Of a DNA stretch of 39,381 nt, positions 26,312-33,416 are shown piece by piece. Made by a program: the position numbers and the translations under genes. The DNA comes from a virus. The notes below the pieces were generated by a model. The model was given only the letters and a program-made list of their open reading frames with translations, had not been told where the DNA came from and did no database searches. Position 1 is the first letter of the stretch. Each line of letters begins with the position of its first letter. The stretch lies in IMG/VR virus record IMGVR_UViG_3300031658_000030, positions 1 to 39,381 of that record; one strand, 5' to 3'.

Positions 26312-26994
26312 CTGTGTTTCTTCCTTGCATTAGGGCAAATATCTTGGGCAGGACACCACGGACATAAGCCACTAGGCTTAAAGTCAAATACTCCAAGGTC
26401 TATAGCGTCATGCACCGCGTCAAGCCTTGGCTTGAGTGCGTCCCACAATGGCGCTAGATACCTGCGCTGGTACTCTGAATTAGTCGTTTGGTTAAACCGT
26501 AGCCATATAAATGACGTTTTAACAGTTGTAACCTCTGGAAAGTGATACATCACTATTGCAGCAAAAAACTGTAATTGTGTTGGTGACTCTCTCACCTTTC
26601 CCGTCTTGTAATCTAAACAGTAAGCTGTGTCCCCGTCAACTACTAATACGTCTGCTATTGACCTAAAGTACACATCTTTATCAAACCACCCGACAGGTTC
26701 TAGTTTCTCGTTTATCGCCATCTGGTACTCGAAGTATTTAACCCCGGGCCTAGATGTTATTACATCGACTATGCTCCCCCACTTCTTAATAGAGAGAGTA
26801 TCTTCCTCAGTCATTACACCTTCATCTAGTTCCCCCTTTCCATGCTTCTCCAACACCTCATGCACGCGGTTGCCATAGTCCATTGCTTCACTACCGCGTA
26901 TGCTCACTGACTTGGATACGTTCACATAGTCGAATTGTGCTGGACAGTTTTCAAACGTACTTAGTCTGCTGTATGACAGCGCCATCTTGCTCAT
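26308..26994 (-). CDS. Cas4/RecB-like PD-(D/E)XK exonuclease with Fe-S cysteines
   Basis: This 228-aa protein has the motifs of the RecB/Cas4 family: SYSRLSTFENCP with C17, MDYGNRVHEVLE with H45, IADVLVV with D115, YCLDYKTGK with D128 and K130, and QLQFFAA. The C-terminus GLCPWCPAQDIC supplies C211, C214 and C220, which with C17 can hold a 4Fe-4S cluster. Such phage enzymes are single-strand exonucleases in recombination or replication. No CRISPR array is nearby, so a CRISPR role is not implied. GGGGAAG precedes the ATG. It follows the RHH gene and is coupled to the 59-aa gene. Confidence 0.87.
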   Translation of the reverse strand: MSKMALSYSRLSTFENCPAQFDYVNVSKSVSIRGSEAMDYGNRVHEVLEKHGKGELDEGVMTEEDTLSIKKWGSIVDVITSRPGVKYFEYQMAINEKLEPVGWFDKDVYFRSIADVLVVDGDTAYCLDYKTGKVRESPTQLQFFAAIVMYHFPEVTTVKTSFIWLRFNQTTNSEYQRRYLAPLWDALKPRLDAVHDAIDLGVFDFKPSGLCPWCPAQDICPNARKKHR

Positions 26995-27004
26995 GGTGCT
27001 TCCC

Positions 27005-27181
27005 CTATACCTTTGCGTCTTTAATCATGCACGCCACAGCTTGAGTCATGCTGACTTTAAAGCCTACTTTTTTAGATAGCTTTTCCCTGTATGTAACAAG
27101 CACGGCGTATGAGTCTTTTTGTACAGCTACAGACACGAACTTATCGGCTCGCACCTTAGTCATTTTCTTTTTTACATTCAT
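27005..27181 (-). CDS. Small ribbon-helix-helix-like DNA-binding protein, 58 aa
   Basis: GAAGGAAGT precedes the ATG. The product is basic at the N-terminus, then has a strand-like segment (DKFVSVAVQ), a helix (YAVLVTYREKLSKKVG) and a second helix starting FKVSMTQAVACMI. A strand, helix, turn (GF.VS.T.A) and helix is the RHH/Arc-MetJ plan. It may regulate transcription, and RHH proteins bind palindromes as dimers. It is therefore one candidate for recognising the repeated 16-bp palindrome, though this is only inference. Confidence 0.6.
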   Translation of the reverse strand: MNVKKKMTKVRADKFVSVAVQKDSYAVLVTYREKLSKKVGFKVSMTQAVACMIKDAKV

Positions 27182-27199
27182 TGTTACTTCCTTCTTTAG

Positions 27200-27316
27200 T
27201 TAGTTAACGCCACTCTTAAAGCCCGCGCTTATATCTTTTAAGTAGTGCCACTTTATAAGTATACTTTCGCAAGACTGCTTGTCTACTAAACTTATTCTGT
27301 AGTCTTGCTTACTCAT
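27200..27316 (-). pseudogene. Truncated Mom/GNAT-like protein fragment, 38 aa
   Basis: The ATG overlaps the DNA polymerase stop as ATGA. The 38 codons encode MSKQDYRISLVDKQSC and then ILIKWHYLKDISAGFKSG, closing with VN and TAA. The HYL.DIS.GFKSG pattern strongly recalls the N-terminus of phage Mom-like or GNAT proteins, which are usually well over 100 aa and continue with N(F/Y)GL. Here the frame stops just where the core would begin, and the RHH gene's ribosome binding site follows at once. It looks like the remnant of a deleted gene, or a retained short leader. The family match is from memory. Confidence 0.5.
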
Positions 27317-29154
27317 TTGGCAGCTCCATAAGACCTACCTACCTCTACTTCACCCACTACAGGAATCTTACCTTTGCACCACTCAGGGGTAGTGGACAAG
27401 CAATCTTCCATCCACGCTACGCAGTCATCGACTTCGGAGTCTGGAACAATACATACAGCTTCGTCATGCACGGACAACTTAACTGGATACCTCTGGTGTA
27501 TCCTAGCCGTCTGCCACATAACAATCTGCATAGAGGCGTGTTGGCACAGATTCTCCACTACTTTAGGCCCGTAAATCTTTTTGCCTATGACGCGCCCTTG
27601 GTCATAAATATACTCATCTTTTTCAGAGTCGAAACGCAAGTTGTGGTAAACAACTCCGGGTTCCCCGGGCCTACCAAACCCTTCGTACTGCGTCACATAC
27701 CAGCCGTTTACATCGACTCGCAAGTGGTCACACCGCGTAGCTATATCAGGCAGTATAGAACGCTCACAATGCCTCCACAGGGCAGTTACCCTGCTGTATA
27801 TGCCGCGATACAGCTCCACCGTTTCATACGCCTTCTCCAACTCTATAGGCTCTGCGCCCATAGCCTTTCCTTGTATGCGAACCATCTCTGCGAACCTAGG
27901 CGCACCTGCACCGTACTGTAGTCCCAGCATAGCCGTCTTGCCTAAGAACCGTTCTAGCTTGTCGGCCTTGGTTATCTCTCGCCCATACAAAGTACTGGCG
28001 AAATGGCAGTACATATCTACGCCAGCACGTAGCTTCTCCAGCGCGTCCTCTTGCCCAGCCAGAGCCATTACCGTACGTAGTTCTATATTAGATGAATCGC
28101 CAACAACTACCGTGTATCCCGGTGGTGCTTCTAGCGCATTACGCAGACCAGCGGATAAACCGCGCGCGGGTAAGTTCTGCCAATTAACTTTGTTGCCGCC
28201 AGAGTAGCGACCAGTCGTCTTTGCGCCCCACCACTGCAAGTACACAGGAAGCGGGCCTCTGTCGGTCATTTCTATAAACCGCTCAGCGCGAGTCTGGGCA
28301 ATAGTAGTTTTCGCTCCGACTCTCGCGCCTACCAATGCCTGAACCTCACTGTCTGGATGCTCTAGCAACTCCATAAATTCTTTGTCAGTCTTGGCAAACG
28401 CGAACGTAGTTTTACCTGTGCGCGGGCTTACTTTAGTTGGTGGTGTAACTGCCAAGTCCCGCAGTCTTTCAGCAAATTTAGCGTTGGACATTATTTCATC
28501 CCGCGACACCATTGCTAAGGTCATTAGTCCTTCCTTGCGGGCTATCTCCTTCTCCAGTAAGTCGGCCATCATAGGTTTATTACCTACGAACAAAGGCTCT
28601 GTAAACATGCGGATGGTCATATCTACAAGTACTTGACTAAGCAGCGGGCAGAAACCTATTACCTCGTTATATATTTTCTCGCACAAGTCTACGTCGTTAG
28701 TGCAGTATTCTTTGTACGCCTCGAAATCTGCGTCACTCATGTCTGCCCGATGCACCCCCTTCATGTTGTGTACCGCGTGCCCTTTCTCTTGGAAGCCGAA
28801 GTACTTAGATATATTAGACAGGGAGTGCGACCGCAAGAATGGCTTAACCATCCTAGTAAGTGCCAAAGTACATAGCCACATGCGGGGATTTATGCCGTAC
28901 CTCTGCGACATAATATAACCGTCAAACATCATGTTGTGCGCCACTACGGCGTACTTAGACCAGTCTAGTAAGTTAGTAAGTTGGTACTGTAAGGATTCCT
29001 CTGTCCCGTGCAAGGTTACAGTCTTGCCGTTCAACCGTATGCTTACCATGATGGCCTCAAACCTATCGTCTAGCACGTAGGCATCGGTCTGCATCTTGCT
29101 AAGTGAGTATTCTTGGTCGTAGTAAGTCTCAAAATCTATGAATATTACATCCAT
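27313..29154 (-). CDS. Family A DNA polymerase with 3'-5' exonuclease domain
   Basis: This 613-aa protein starts with IFIDFETYY (D7 and E9, exonuclease motif I) and has VVAHNMMFDGYIM (Exo II) and CTNDVDLCEKIY (Exo III). The polymerase half has motif A GDSSNIELR (D353), motif B GKTAMLGLQYG (K406, Y414) and motif C VHDEAV (H563, D564). It is the phage replicative polymerase. A palindrome copy ends 10 nt before the ATG, abutting the AAGGAA ribosome binding site. Its stop overlaps the Mom-like fragment start. Confidence 0.93.
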   Translation of the reverse strand: MDVIFIDFETYYDQEYSLSKMQTDAYVLDDRFEAIMVSIRLNGKTVTLHGTEESLQYQLTNLLDWSKYAVVAHNMMFDGYIMSQRYGINPRMWLCTLALTRMVKPFLRSHSLSNISKYFGFQEKGHAVHNMKGVHRADMSDADFEAYKEYCTNDVDLCEKIYNEVIGFCPLLSQVLVDMTIRMFTEPLFVGNKPMMADLLEKEIARKEGLMTLAMVSRDEIMSNAKFAERLRDLAVTPPTKVSPRTGKTTFAFAKTDKEFMELLEHPDSEVQALVGARVGAKTTIAQTRAERFIEMTDRGPLPVYLQWWGAKTTGRYSGGNKVNWQNLPARGLSAGLRNALEAPPGYTVVVGDSSNIELRTVMALAGQEDALEKLRAGVDMYCHFASTLYGREITKADKLERFLGKTAMLGLQYGAGAPRFAEMVRIQGKAMGAEPIELEKAYETVELYRGIYSRVTALWRHCERSILPDIATRCDHLRVDVNGWYVTQYEGFGRPGEPGVVYHNLRFDSEKDEYIYDQGRVIGKKIYGPKVVENLCQHASMQIVMWQTARIHQRYPVKLSVHDEAVCIVPDSEVDDCVAWMEDCLSTTPEWCKGKIPVVGEVEVGRSYGAAK

Positions 29155-29163
29155 AATAGTTCC

Positions 29164-29367
29164 TTAATCCCATGGGATTAGTTTGTGTATTCCTTGGAGG
29201 GGGACTGTGGCATCTAACAACTTTTCTCTACCTACTGTTGTTATCCAGTGATTGCACTCTTGACACCACCAGCCTTTCCTTGTGTTAGCTTCTGCGTTTA
29301 TAACTTCACCCATGTTGCTTCCGCACTTAGGGCATCTTATTATTGCTAAGCTATTCATTGTCAACAT
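29164..29367 (-). CDS. Small zinc-ribbon protein
   Basis: This 67-aa protein contains CPKCGS and WWCQECNHW, four cysteines of a zinc ribbon. The layout recalls the N-terminal ribbon of NrdR (CPKCGS...CxxC...TT). It lacks an ATP-cone, so it is a stand-alone ribbon and may be a nucleic-acid-binding or transcription accessory protein. The start could be 29367 or the ATG at 29358 (MNSLAIIRC); neither has a strong ribosome binding site and both overlap the upstream HTH gene. Its C-terminus is encoded by a palindrome copy. Confidence 0.7.
   Translation of the reverse strand: MLTMNSLAIIRCPKCGSNMGEVINAEANTRKGWWCQECNHWITTVGREKLLDATVPLQGIHKLIPWD
29165..29180. repeat. Palindrome copy 2
   Basis: Identical 16-bp palindrome. 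It is translated as the last residues of the zinc-ribbon gene (LIPWD then stop), with that gene's TAA formed by its final TA plus the next A. It lies 10 nt before the DNA polymerase ATG and overlaps the polymerase ribosome-binding region. Confidence 0.95.
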
Positions 29368-29584
29368 TCTTAGGTATTTTCCAGACGCTATCTAGTCGCC
29401 TAGATGCTAGTTTGGGCGGCGAAACCATATCCTTACCTGCTTTTATGCGACTCACCGTACATGCAGACACACCTGTTTTTATTCCTATGTCTTTATGTGA
29501 CCCTTCCATGTTAGTCACAGCTTCTTCAAGTTCTAAGCGAGTTTTATACACTCCAGTAGTCATCAGTCTTTCTTGCCCTTTCAT
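29351..29584 (-). CDS. Small helix-turn-helix DNA-binding protein
   Basis: The start at 29584 (MKGQERLMTT) is preceded by AAGGAAG with 6 nt spacing; the longer frame from 29629 would overlap the 58-aa gene. The 77-aa product has a clear HTH at residues ~30-50 (SHKDIGIKTGVSACTVSRIK). It is likely a transcriptional regulator and a candidate for binding the repeated palindromes. It lies directly upstream of the zinc-ribbon gene and DNA polymerase. Confidence 0.72.
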   Translation of the reverse strand: MKGQERLMTTGVYKTRLELEEAVTNMEGSHKDIGIKTGVSACTVSRIKAGKDMVSPPKLASRRLDSVWKIPKNVDNE

Positions 29585-29595
29585 TTCTTTCTTCC

Positions 29596-29772
29596 TTAAC
29601 TTTTGTCGAATTCTTTTAGCGAGGGCCATGCGTTGACTCTCACATTGAGAACACCCGAATACATCTTCCGAAACTTCTTCTCAGCAGACTCAGCGTTCCT
29701 TGCTTGAATGGGTTGGTAAATAATCTCGACCCATTCGCCCCAACATTCAAACCATTTCATTTTTTGCTCCAT
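29596..29772 (-). CDS. Small hypothetical protein, 58 aa
   Basis: The frame starts at an ATG preceded by TTGGAAC and encodes a Trp-rich product (MEQKMKWFECWGEWVEIIYQ, then EKKFRKMYSGVLNVRV). Its stop lies just inside the ribosome binding site of the HTH gene, which supports it as a genuine gene. Function unknown. It is the first gene after a terminator-like hairpin. Confidence 0.62.
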   Translation of the reverse strand: MEQKMKWFECWGEWVEIIYQPIQARNAESAEKKFRKMYSGVLNVRVNAWPSLKEFDKS

Positions 29773-29791
29773 GATAGTTCCAACGATTTAA

Positions 29792-29813
29792 ACTGCCCCA
29801 GTATCGGGGCAGT
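29792..29813 (-). terminator. Terminator-like hairpin after the 388-aa gene
   Basis: ACTGCCCC (29792-29799) and GGGGCAGT (29806-29813) form a perfect 8-bp stem with a 6-nt loop. On the minus strand it is followed by TTTAAAT, a short U-rich tail. It sits in the 61-nt gap between the 388-aa gene and the 58-aa gene. It is likely a weak or leaky intrinsic terminator dividing the minus-strand block. Confidence 0.5.
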
Positions 29814-29833
29814 ACAGAAACCCCAAAGGGTAG

Positions 29834-31000
29834 TTAGCTTTTGTCCATACAGTTATTCATAGCGTAAGCCATCCCTTCAGGGTCGAGTATGTTCTCTACG
29901 CCGTTGGAATAGAGTACGTACTCATACTGGTTAATGCGTATCCCCGTACTTTCAATTGGAGTATTAGGTTCTTCTAACGCTAGCTGAGACATAGGGACAA
30001 TAAATTCGGGAGGCATTCCCGACATAGGGGAACTGTGCATAGCACTACAAAGATCGTAGTTGGCACCATAACGGAGCGCGCGCGGGTCGTCATTATAATT
30101 GTTTTCATCCGTAACCGCGAAATAGAATGCGTAGTCTACTCCGCCGTCAGTGCGCATCTTCGCATACATTATGCAACACGATATTTTCTTATAAGCTGCC
30201 TCATCAGCGCGCCGACTAGTTATCTCGTCAAACAAACGGTTAAGTTCTCCGTCACCAAAGCAATGTCCGTCGTCATGTAGCCCTCGCAACAAGGAATAGA
30301 CTACTTTAGATATCTTGTTGTTGCCGCCATAGCTACTTACCTTGCGAGTGGCGGTACGCAAGTCGTAAGAATTATCCCTAGCTTTTTCCTCAAGCTCAGA
30401 TTTTGACGCGCGAGTGAACGCAACGTACGGCGCTATTTTCGCTGGGACTCTATACTTAAAGTACTTCCTAGCTAACGATACAAGTCTATCGTCGTTCTCT
30501 GTAAAGTGTCTGCCGTTACGAACATCAGAAGTTAAAGGGCAAAACAAAAGCCACCTGTCGTAATAGCCTTCCCAAGTTATGGCACCACATGGGTAATCAT
30601 CCCCGCTGTGAATAAAGCATACAGAGCCAACGCCATACTCTGACTCGGTGTACACGGCATTCGGTTTGAAGTAGGGCAGGGGGCGTAGGTACGGCATTAC
30701 TTCGAGTATTTTATCTATTACCGCGTGCAAAGTGAGGCTCACATTGAAACCATATTTCTTACGCGATTCTTCGTAAGCAGCTATGCGATCTGAGAACCCC
30801 TTACTTTCCAATGAGGCACTGACAGCTTCGTTATACTCCTGAATAACATTATCAAAATACTGCGCGGTCTGTGCAAAAGTGTCGGTGTTGGAGCGCCCGT
30901 ATCTACTGTTGCCGTTGTTACTCAAGCCGCTTATGTAGCAATTAATAGAAAATTTGGCGTCATCGCCACCAAGTAAAACCTGCTTAGTAATTCTTTTCAT
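29834..31000 (-). CDS. Hypothetical protein, 388 aa
   Basis: The start at 31000 (MKRITKQVLL) has GGAG 6 nt upstream; a TTG at 31012 is less likely. The product is soluble, with FGFNVSLTLHAVIDKIL-like helices, several Trp and Tyr clusters (ITWEGYYDRWLLFCPLTS), and a C-terminal region ending NNCMDKS. I see no enzyme motif and do not recognise a family. It is one of the larger genes preceded by a palindrome copy (41 nt upstream), so it may belong to the same regulated set as the MoxR and VWA genes. Confidence 0.7.
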   Translation of the reverse strand: MKRITKQVLLGGDDAKFSINCYISGLSNNGNSRYGRSNTDTFAQTAQYFDNVIQEYNEAVSASLESKGFSDRIAAYEESRKKYGFNVSLTLHAVIDKILEVMPYLRPLPYFKPNAVYTESEYGVGSVCFIHSGDDYPCGAITWEGYYDRWLLFCPLTSDVRNGRHFTENDDRLVSLARKYFKYRVPAKIAPYVAFTRASKSELEEKARDNSYDLRTATRKVSSYGGNNKISKVVYSLLRGLHDDGHCFGDGELNRLFDEITSRRADEAAYKKISCCIMYAKMRTDGGVDYAFYFAVTDENNYNDDPRALRYGANYDLCSAMHSSPMSGMPPEFIVPMSQLALEEPNTPIESTGIRINQYEYVLYSNGVENILDPEGMAYAMNNCMDKS

Positions 31001-31016
31001 GTGTTTCTCCAATAAA

Positions 31017-31032
31017 TAAGTAAGTAAGTAAG
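31017..31032. repeat. TAAG tetranucleotide repeat, four units
   Basis: Four tandem TAAG units lie between palindrome copy 3 and the 388-aa gene ribosome binding site. The same TAAG tandem occurs beside several other palindrome copies. Confidence 0.85.
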
Positions 31033-31041
31033 TAACATTTT

Positions 31042-31057
31042 TAATCCCATGGGATTA
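31042..31057. repeat. Palindrome copy 3
   Basis: Identical 16-bp palindrome. On the minus strand its first TAA is the stop codon of the 102-aa gene. It lies 41 nt before the ATG of the 388-aa gene. Confidence 0.95.
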
Positions 31058-31363
31058 AACAACCTTCCGTAATTCTACCACTGCTATAGTGACACCCTTG
31101 TGTACCACCTCATAGTTGTCACCATAGTGAGTGGCCCCTAAACGCCCCATGTCAGACAGCAGCACCATCAGTGAACGCCCAATCGTGCTAACGTAGACTA
31201 TACGTGCCGCGTTGTCCACGGATAACCAGTCGTCGTCTTTGTCGGTGCTAATACCTAGCTCCTCAAACCCACGTACCAGTTTGCTTTCTACTCTAACCAA
31301 GCGGCTAAGAGTTTCTTTCTCCAGCCTAGATAGCCGTTTGATAATACCATCTTCGTTGTTCAT
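31055..31363 (-). CDS. Hypothetical protein with N-terminal coiled coil, 102 aa
   Basis: TAGGAGTAGATGTT precedes the ATG. Residues 1-35 form a heptad-rich helix (IIKRLSRLEKETLSRLVRVE), followed by a compact domain (DNAARIVYVSTIGRSLMVLL). The N-terminal RLSRLE segment resembles RLSRVE in the next upstream gene, so the two may interact or derive from a duplication. Function unknown. The stop is part of palindrome copy 3. Confidence 0.68.
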   Translation of the reverse strand: MNNEDGIIKRLSRLEKETLSRLVRVESKLVRGFEELGISTDKDDDWLSVDNAARIVYVSTIGRSLMVLLSDMGRLGATHYGDNYEVVHKGVTIAVVELRKVV

Positions 31364-31374
31364 AACATCTACTC

Positions 31375-31590
31375 CTAGCTAAGTTCATTGATAGCATCAT
31401 CAATAAATTCTGGCGTTAGGGTTGCCCCCGCCGCCAATTGCTCCCGCAAAATAGATACAAATTCTTTAAGAACCAGTACCGTTTCATTACGGGAAGTTTC
31501 GCGTATCCGCTCGCGCAAGTTATCGCGTTGGTCTCTGATAGAGTCTTCTACTCTACTCAGCCGCGCGCCTATTTCATTTGGGTTACTCAT
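31375..31590 (-). CDS. Small coiled-coil protein, 71 aa
   Basis: GGGAGAACAACG precedes the ATG, which overlaps the stop of the upstream gene (ATGA). The product begins MSNPNEIGARLSRVEDSIRD and is highly charged and helical, ending TPEFIDDAINELS. Its start resembles that of the adjacent 102-aa protein. Function unknown. Confidence 0.65.
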   Translation of the reverse strand: MSNPNEIGARLSRVEDSIRDQRDNLRERIRETSRNETVLVLKEFVSILREQLAAGATLTPEFIDDAINELS

Positions 31591-31790
31591 CGTTGTTCTC
31601 CCTGTAGTGCTGCAAGAGCCATATCGTGAAGCTCCCGCTGCCCTAGCTCGTAAGCGCGTATCTTTATGTTGTCTACACCACGCCGTAGACGTTTGTTGTC
31701 TGCTTCCAGTTCTTCATACGCCTCTACGATAATTACCCCACAGTTTTCGCAACAGCCTCCGTAACCACAAACATGTTTGCAGTCACCCAT
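31587..31790 (-). CDS. Small Cys-rich coiled-coil protein, 67 aa
   Basis: AGGAGGGATAACGGCG precedes the ATG, and the upstream gene's stop lies within this overlap. The N-terminus has CKHVCGYGGCCENCG, with enough Cys and His for one zinc site, followed by a charged helix (VEAYEELEADNKRLRRGVDN). It may bind zinc and nucleic acid or a protein partner. Function unknown. Confidence 0.65.
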   Translation of the reverse strand: MGDCKHVCGYGGCCENCGVIIVEAYEELEADNKRLRRGVDNIKIRAYELGQRELHDMALAALQGEQR

Positions 31791-31968
31791 CGCCGTTATC
31801 CCTCCTGTACCTAGTAATCAAGTGATGGCGAAACCACTGTCTCGACTTGTAAGTGCTAAACGTACACGTATAAGTTAGGCACAACTCCACAGCGTAGTGT
31901 ATATCCGTATCAGAGTGCGCCATCACTTCGTCGAGCCACTTATACGCCGCGCTCATGTTGCCGACCAT
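31783..31968 (-). CDS. Small hypothetical protein, 61 aa
   Basis: The ATG at 31968 overlaps the VWA-gene stop (TGATG); a GTG one codon earlier and an ATG four codons later are alternatives. The product (MVGNMSAAYKWLDEVMAHSD) is helical with aromatic residues and a basic C-terminus (RQWFRHHLITRYRRDNG). It is translationally coupled to the VWA gene and so may work with it. No domain recognised. Confidence 0.6.
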   Translation of the reverse strand: MVGNMSAAYKWLDEVMAHSDTDIHYAVELCLTYTCTFSTYKSRQWFRHHLITRYRRDNGDG

Positions 31969-33350
31969 CACAGCTTAACATCCACAAGTACACCAAACGA
32001 CGGGGGGTTTGCCTTGCCGTAACATCCGCTTGTGTCAGCCCAGATAACAGGTATATCAGGCCGCGCTAAGTGAGAAGTGCGCGCACACATGTCTGTAAAG
32101 TAAATTATGCCAGCGTACTGCTCCTCGCTTGCTTCTAAGTAATCAAACACAGGGCCAAACTCAGTGCCACCACCCCCAACTACATTAAGCACTACATCGT
32201 CACCTTGCTCAAAGCGTTCCACTTTTGTAATGCGGGTATCACAGTACACTACTTCTATAAACTCAGGATTCAGGTCTGCCCCGATAGCCGTAATTTCTGC
32301 GGCTACTTGGTTAGCTTCTTCCTGTGACATAGAACCTGACACATCAAAGCCAATAAGCAACGCGCCTACTGCTTCGCTAAGTAGGGAAGGCATAAAGATA
32401 TTCTGCCACACATACCTACGATTAGGTCGTGAGAAAGAGAAGTCAGTACGCGCGCTGCTAGTCAGCATCTCCCTACAAACATCTTCCCAGTTTACAGACG
32501 GCTTACCTATGTCACCGAGTATGCGGTCTATTAACGACGAACCTTGCCCGCAGGTTTTAGCCATTTGGGCAGCAGTAATAATAGTCGCTTCGAGATCAGC
32601 TTTACTCGCTTCGTCATCCGCGTCCAGTAGGTCGCCACTGTTGTCCCAGCCGCCTTTGGGAATGCCATCATCCTCTGGCCCCTCATCGCCACCACTGCCG
32701 TCAGCACCGCCGCCAGAACCAGAACCAGAATTATCGCCACCGCCATCATCAGCACCGTCATCACCGTCATCACCGTCATCGTCACCACCTCCACTACCTC
32801 CATCACTTTTGTTGTCATCATCTTCTCCGTCACCGTCACCGTCACCGTCACCGTCACCAGCAGGTGGTTCGGGCTTTTTAGGTGGTTCGGGCAGCTCATC
32901 CTTCATGCGCTTATACACTGCTTCGGACGACATCTCCTCTGTCACCCAATTAACGTCTACGCCTCCCTTTGGCAACTCATAGCCGCGACTACGTATATAT
33001 AAGTTGATTATCGCGTCGTTTGCGTAGTTCCACAAACCGGGATGCCGTTGCCCTCTACGCCACATGTGCATCAGTATTACATGTAGGGACTCATGTAGCA
33101 CTAGCCCGAACAACTCAGGGTCACTACACTTGGCGGTGAAGTTGGGGTTGTACTTAACCCATGCGCCGTTGGTCGCTGCCGTAGGTATCCTAGGGTCAAC
33201 AACTACCTCACGCTTTATCTTAGACATTACAGCCGCAACAAACGGCTCCCGTATGCCCAGCTTATTATAAGCAGTCTCTACCCGCTTACGCTCGTACTCA
33301 ACGTCTACAATCGGGTCAGTGACCAATAATGTTTTCGCTAAACTTGTCAT
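31968..33350 (-). CDS. VWA-domain protein with HExxH metallopeptidase-like N-terminus (MoxR partner)
   Basis: This 460-aa protein resembles DUF2201/VWA-like proteins. The N-terminal domain has VLHESLHVILMH (H86, E87, H90) followed by WNYANDAIIN with D112 as a possible third ligand. Residues ~150-245 form an extremely acidic Gly/Asp/Ser linker including (GD) repeats. The C-terminal VWA domain has the MIDAS motif DVSGS (D336, S338, S340), then GGGGTEFGP and YFTDMC. VWA proteins of this kind act with MoxR AAA+ ATPases as chaperone or metal-insertion machines. The MoxR gene lies immediately upstream. GAGG precedes the ATG and palindrome copy 4 lies 50 nt before it. Confidence 0.87.
   Translation of the reverse strand: MTSLAKTLLVTDPIVDVEYERKRVETAYNKLGIREPFVAAVMSKIKREVVVDPRIPTAATNGAWVKYNPNFTAKCSDPELFGLVLHESLHVILMHMWRRGQRHPGLWNYANDAIINLYIRSRGYELPKGGVDVNWVTEEMSSEAVYKRMKDELPEPPKKPEPPAGDGDGDGDGDGEDDDNKSDGGSGGGDDDGDDGDDGADDGGGDNSGSGSGGGADGSGGDEGPEDDGIPKGGWDNSGDLLDADDEASKADLEATIITAAQMAKTCGQGSSLIDRILGDIGKPSVNWEDVCREMLTSSARTDFSFSRPNRRYVWQNIFMPSLLSEAVGALLIGFDVSGSMSQEEANQVAAEITAIGADLNPEFIEVVYCDTRITKVERFEQGDDVVLNVVGGGGTEFGPVFDYLEASEEQYAGIIYFTDMCARTSHLARPDIPVIWADTSGCYGKANPPSFGVLVDVKL
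32827..32856 (-). repeat. In-frame hexanucleotide repeat encoding Gly-Asp units
   Basis: CCGTCA is repeated five times on the plus strand. Read on the minus strand it encodes GDGDGDGDGD in the acidic linker of the VWA protein. A whole-unit change in copy number would keep the frame and alter only linker length. Confidence 0.85.
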
Positions 33351-33375
33351 ATCAATTACCTCAGTAAGTAAGTCT

Positions 33376-33395
33376 GCTGGCCTGTTACAGCCAGC
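33376..33395. other. Hairpin in the MoxR-VWA gap
   Basis: GCTGGC (33376-33381) and GCCAGC (33390-33395) form a 6-bp stem with an 8-nt loop between palindrome copy 4 and the VWA gene. No U-run follows on the minus strand (ACTTACTTACTG), so termination is unlikely. It could tune VWA expression relative to MoxR. Confidence 0.5.
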
Positions 33396-33400
33396 GTTTT

Positions 33401-33416
33401 TAATCCCATGGGATTA
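33401..33416. repeat. Palindrome copy 4
   Basis: Identical 16-bp palindrome between MoxR and VWA. Its first TAA on the minus strand is the MoxR stop codon. It lies 50 nt before the VWA ATG, with a TAAG tandem and a hairpin in between. Confidence 0.95.

Noticed and set aside
32164-32982. A 272-aa plus-strand open frame
   Set aside because: It is antisense to the VWA gene; it is Ser/Pro low complexity created by the Gly/Asp linker codons, has no ribosome binding site and no domain.
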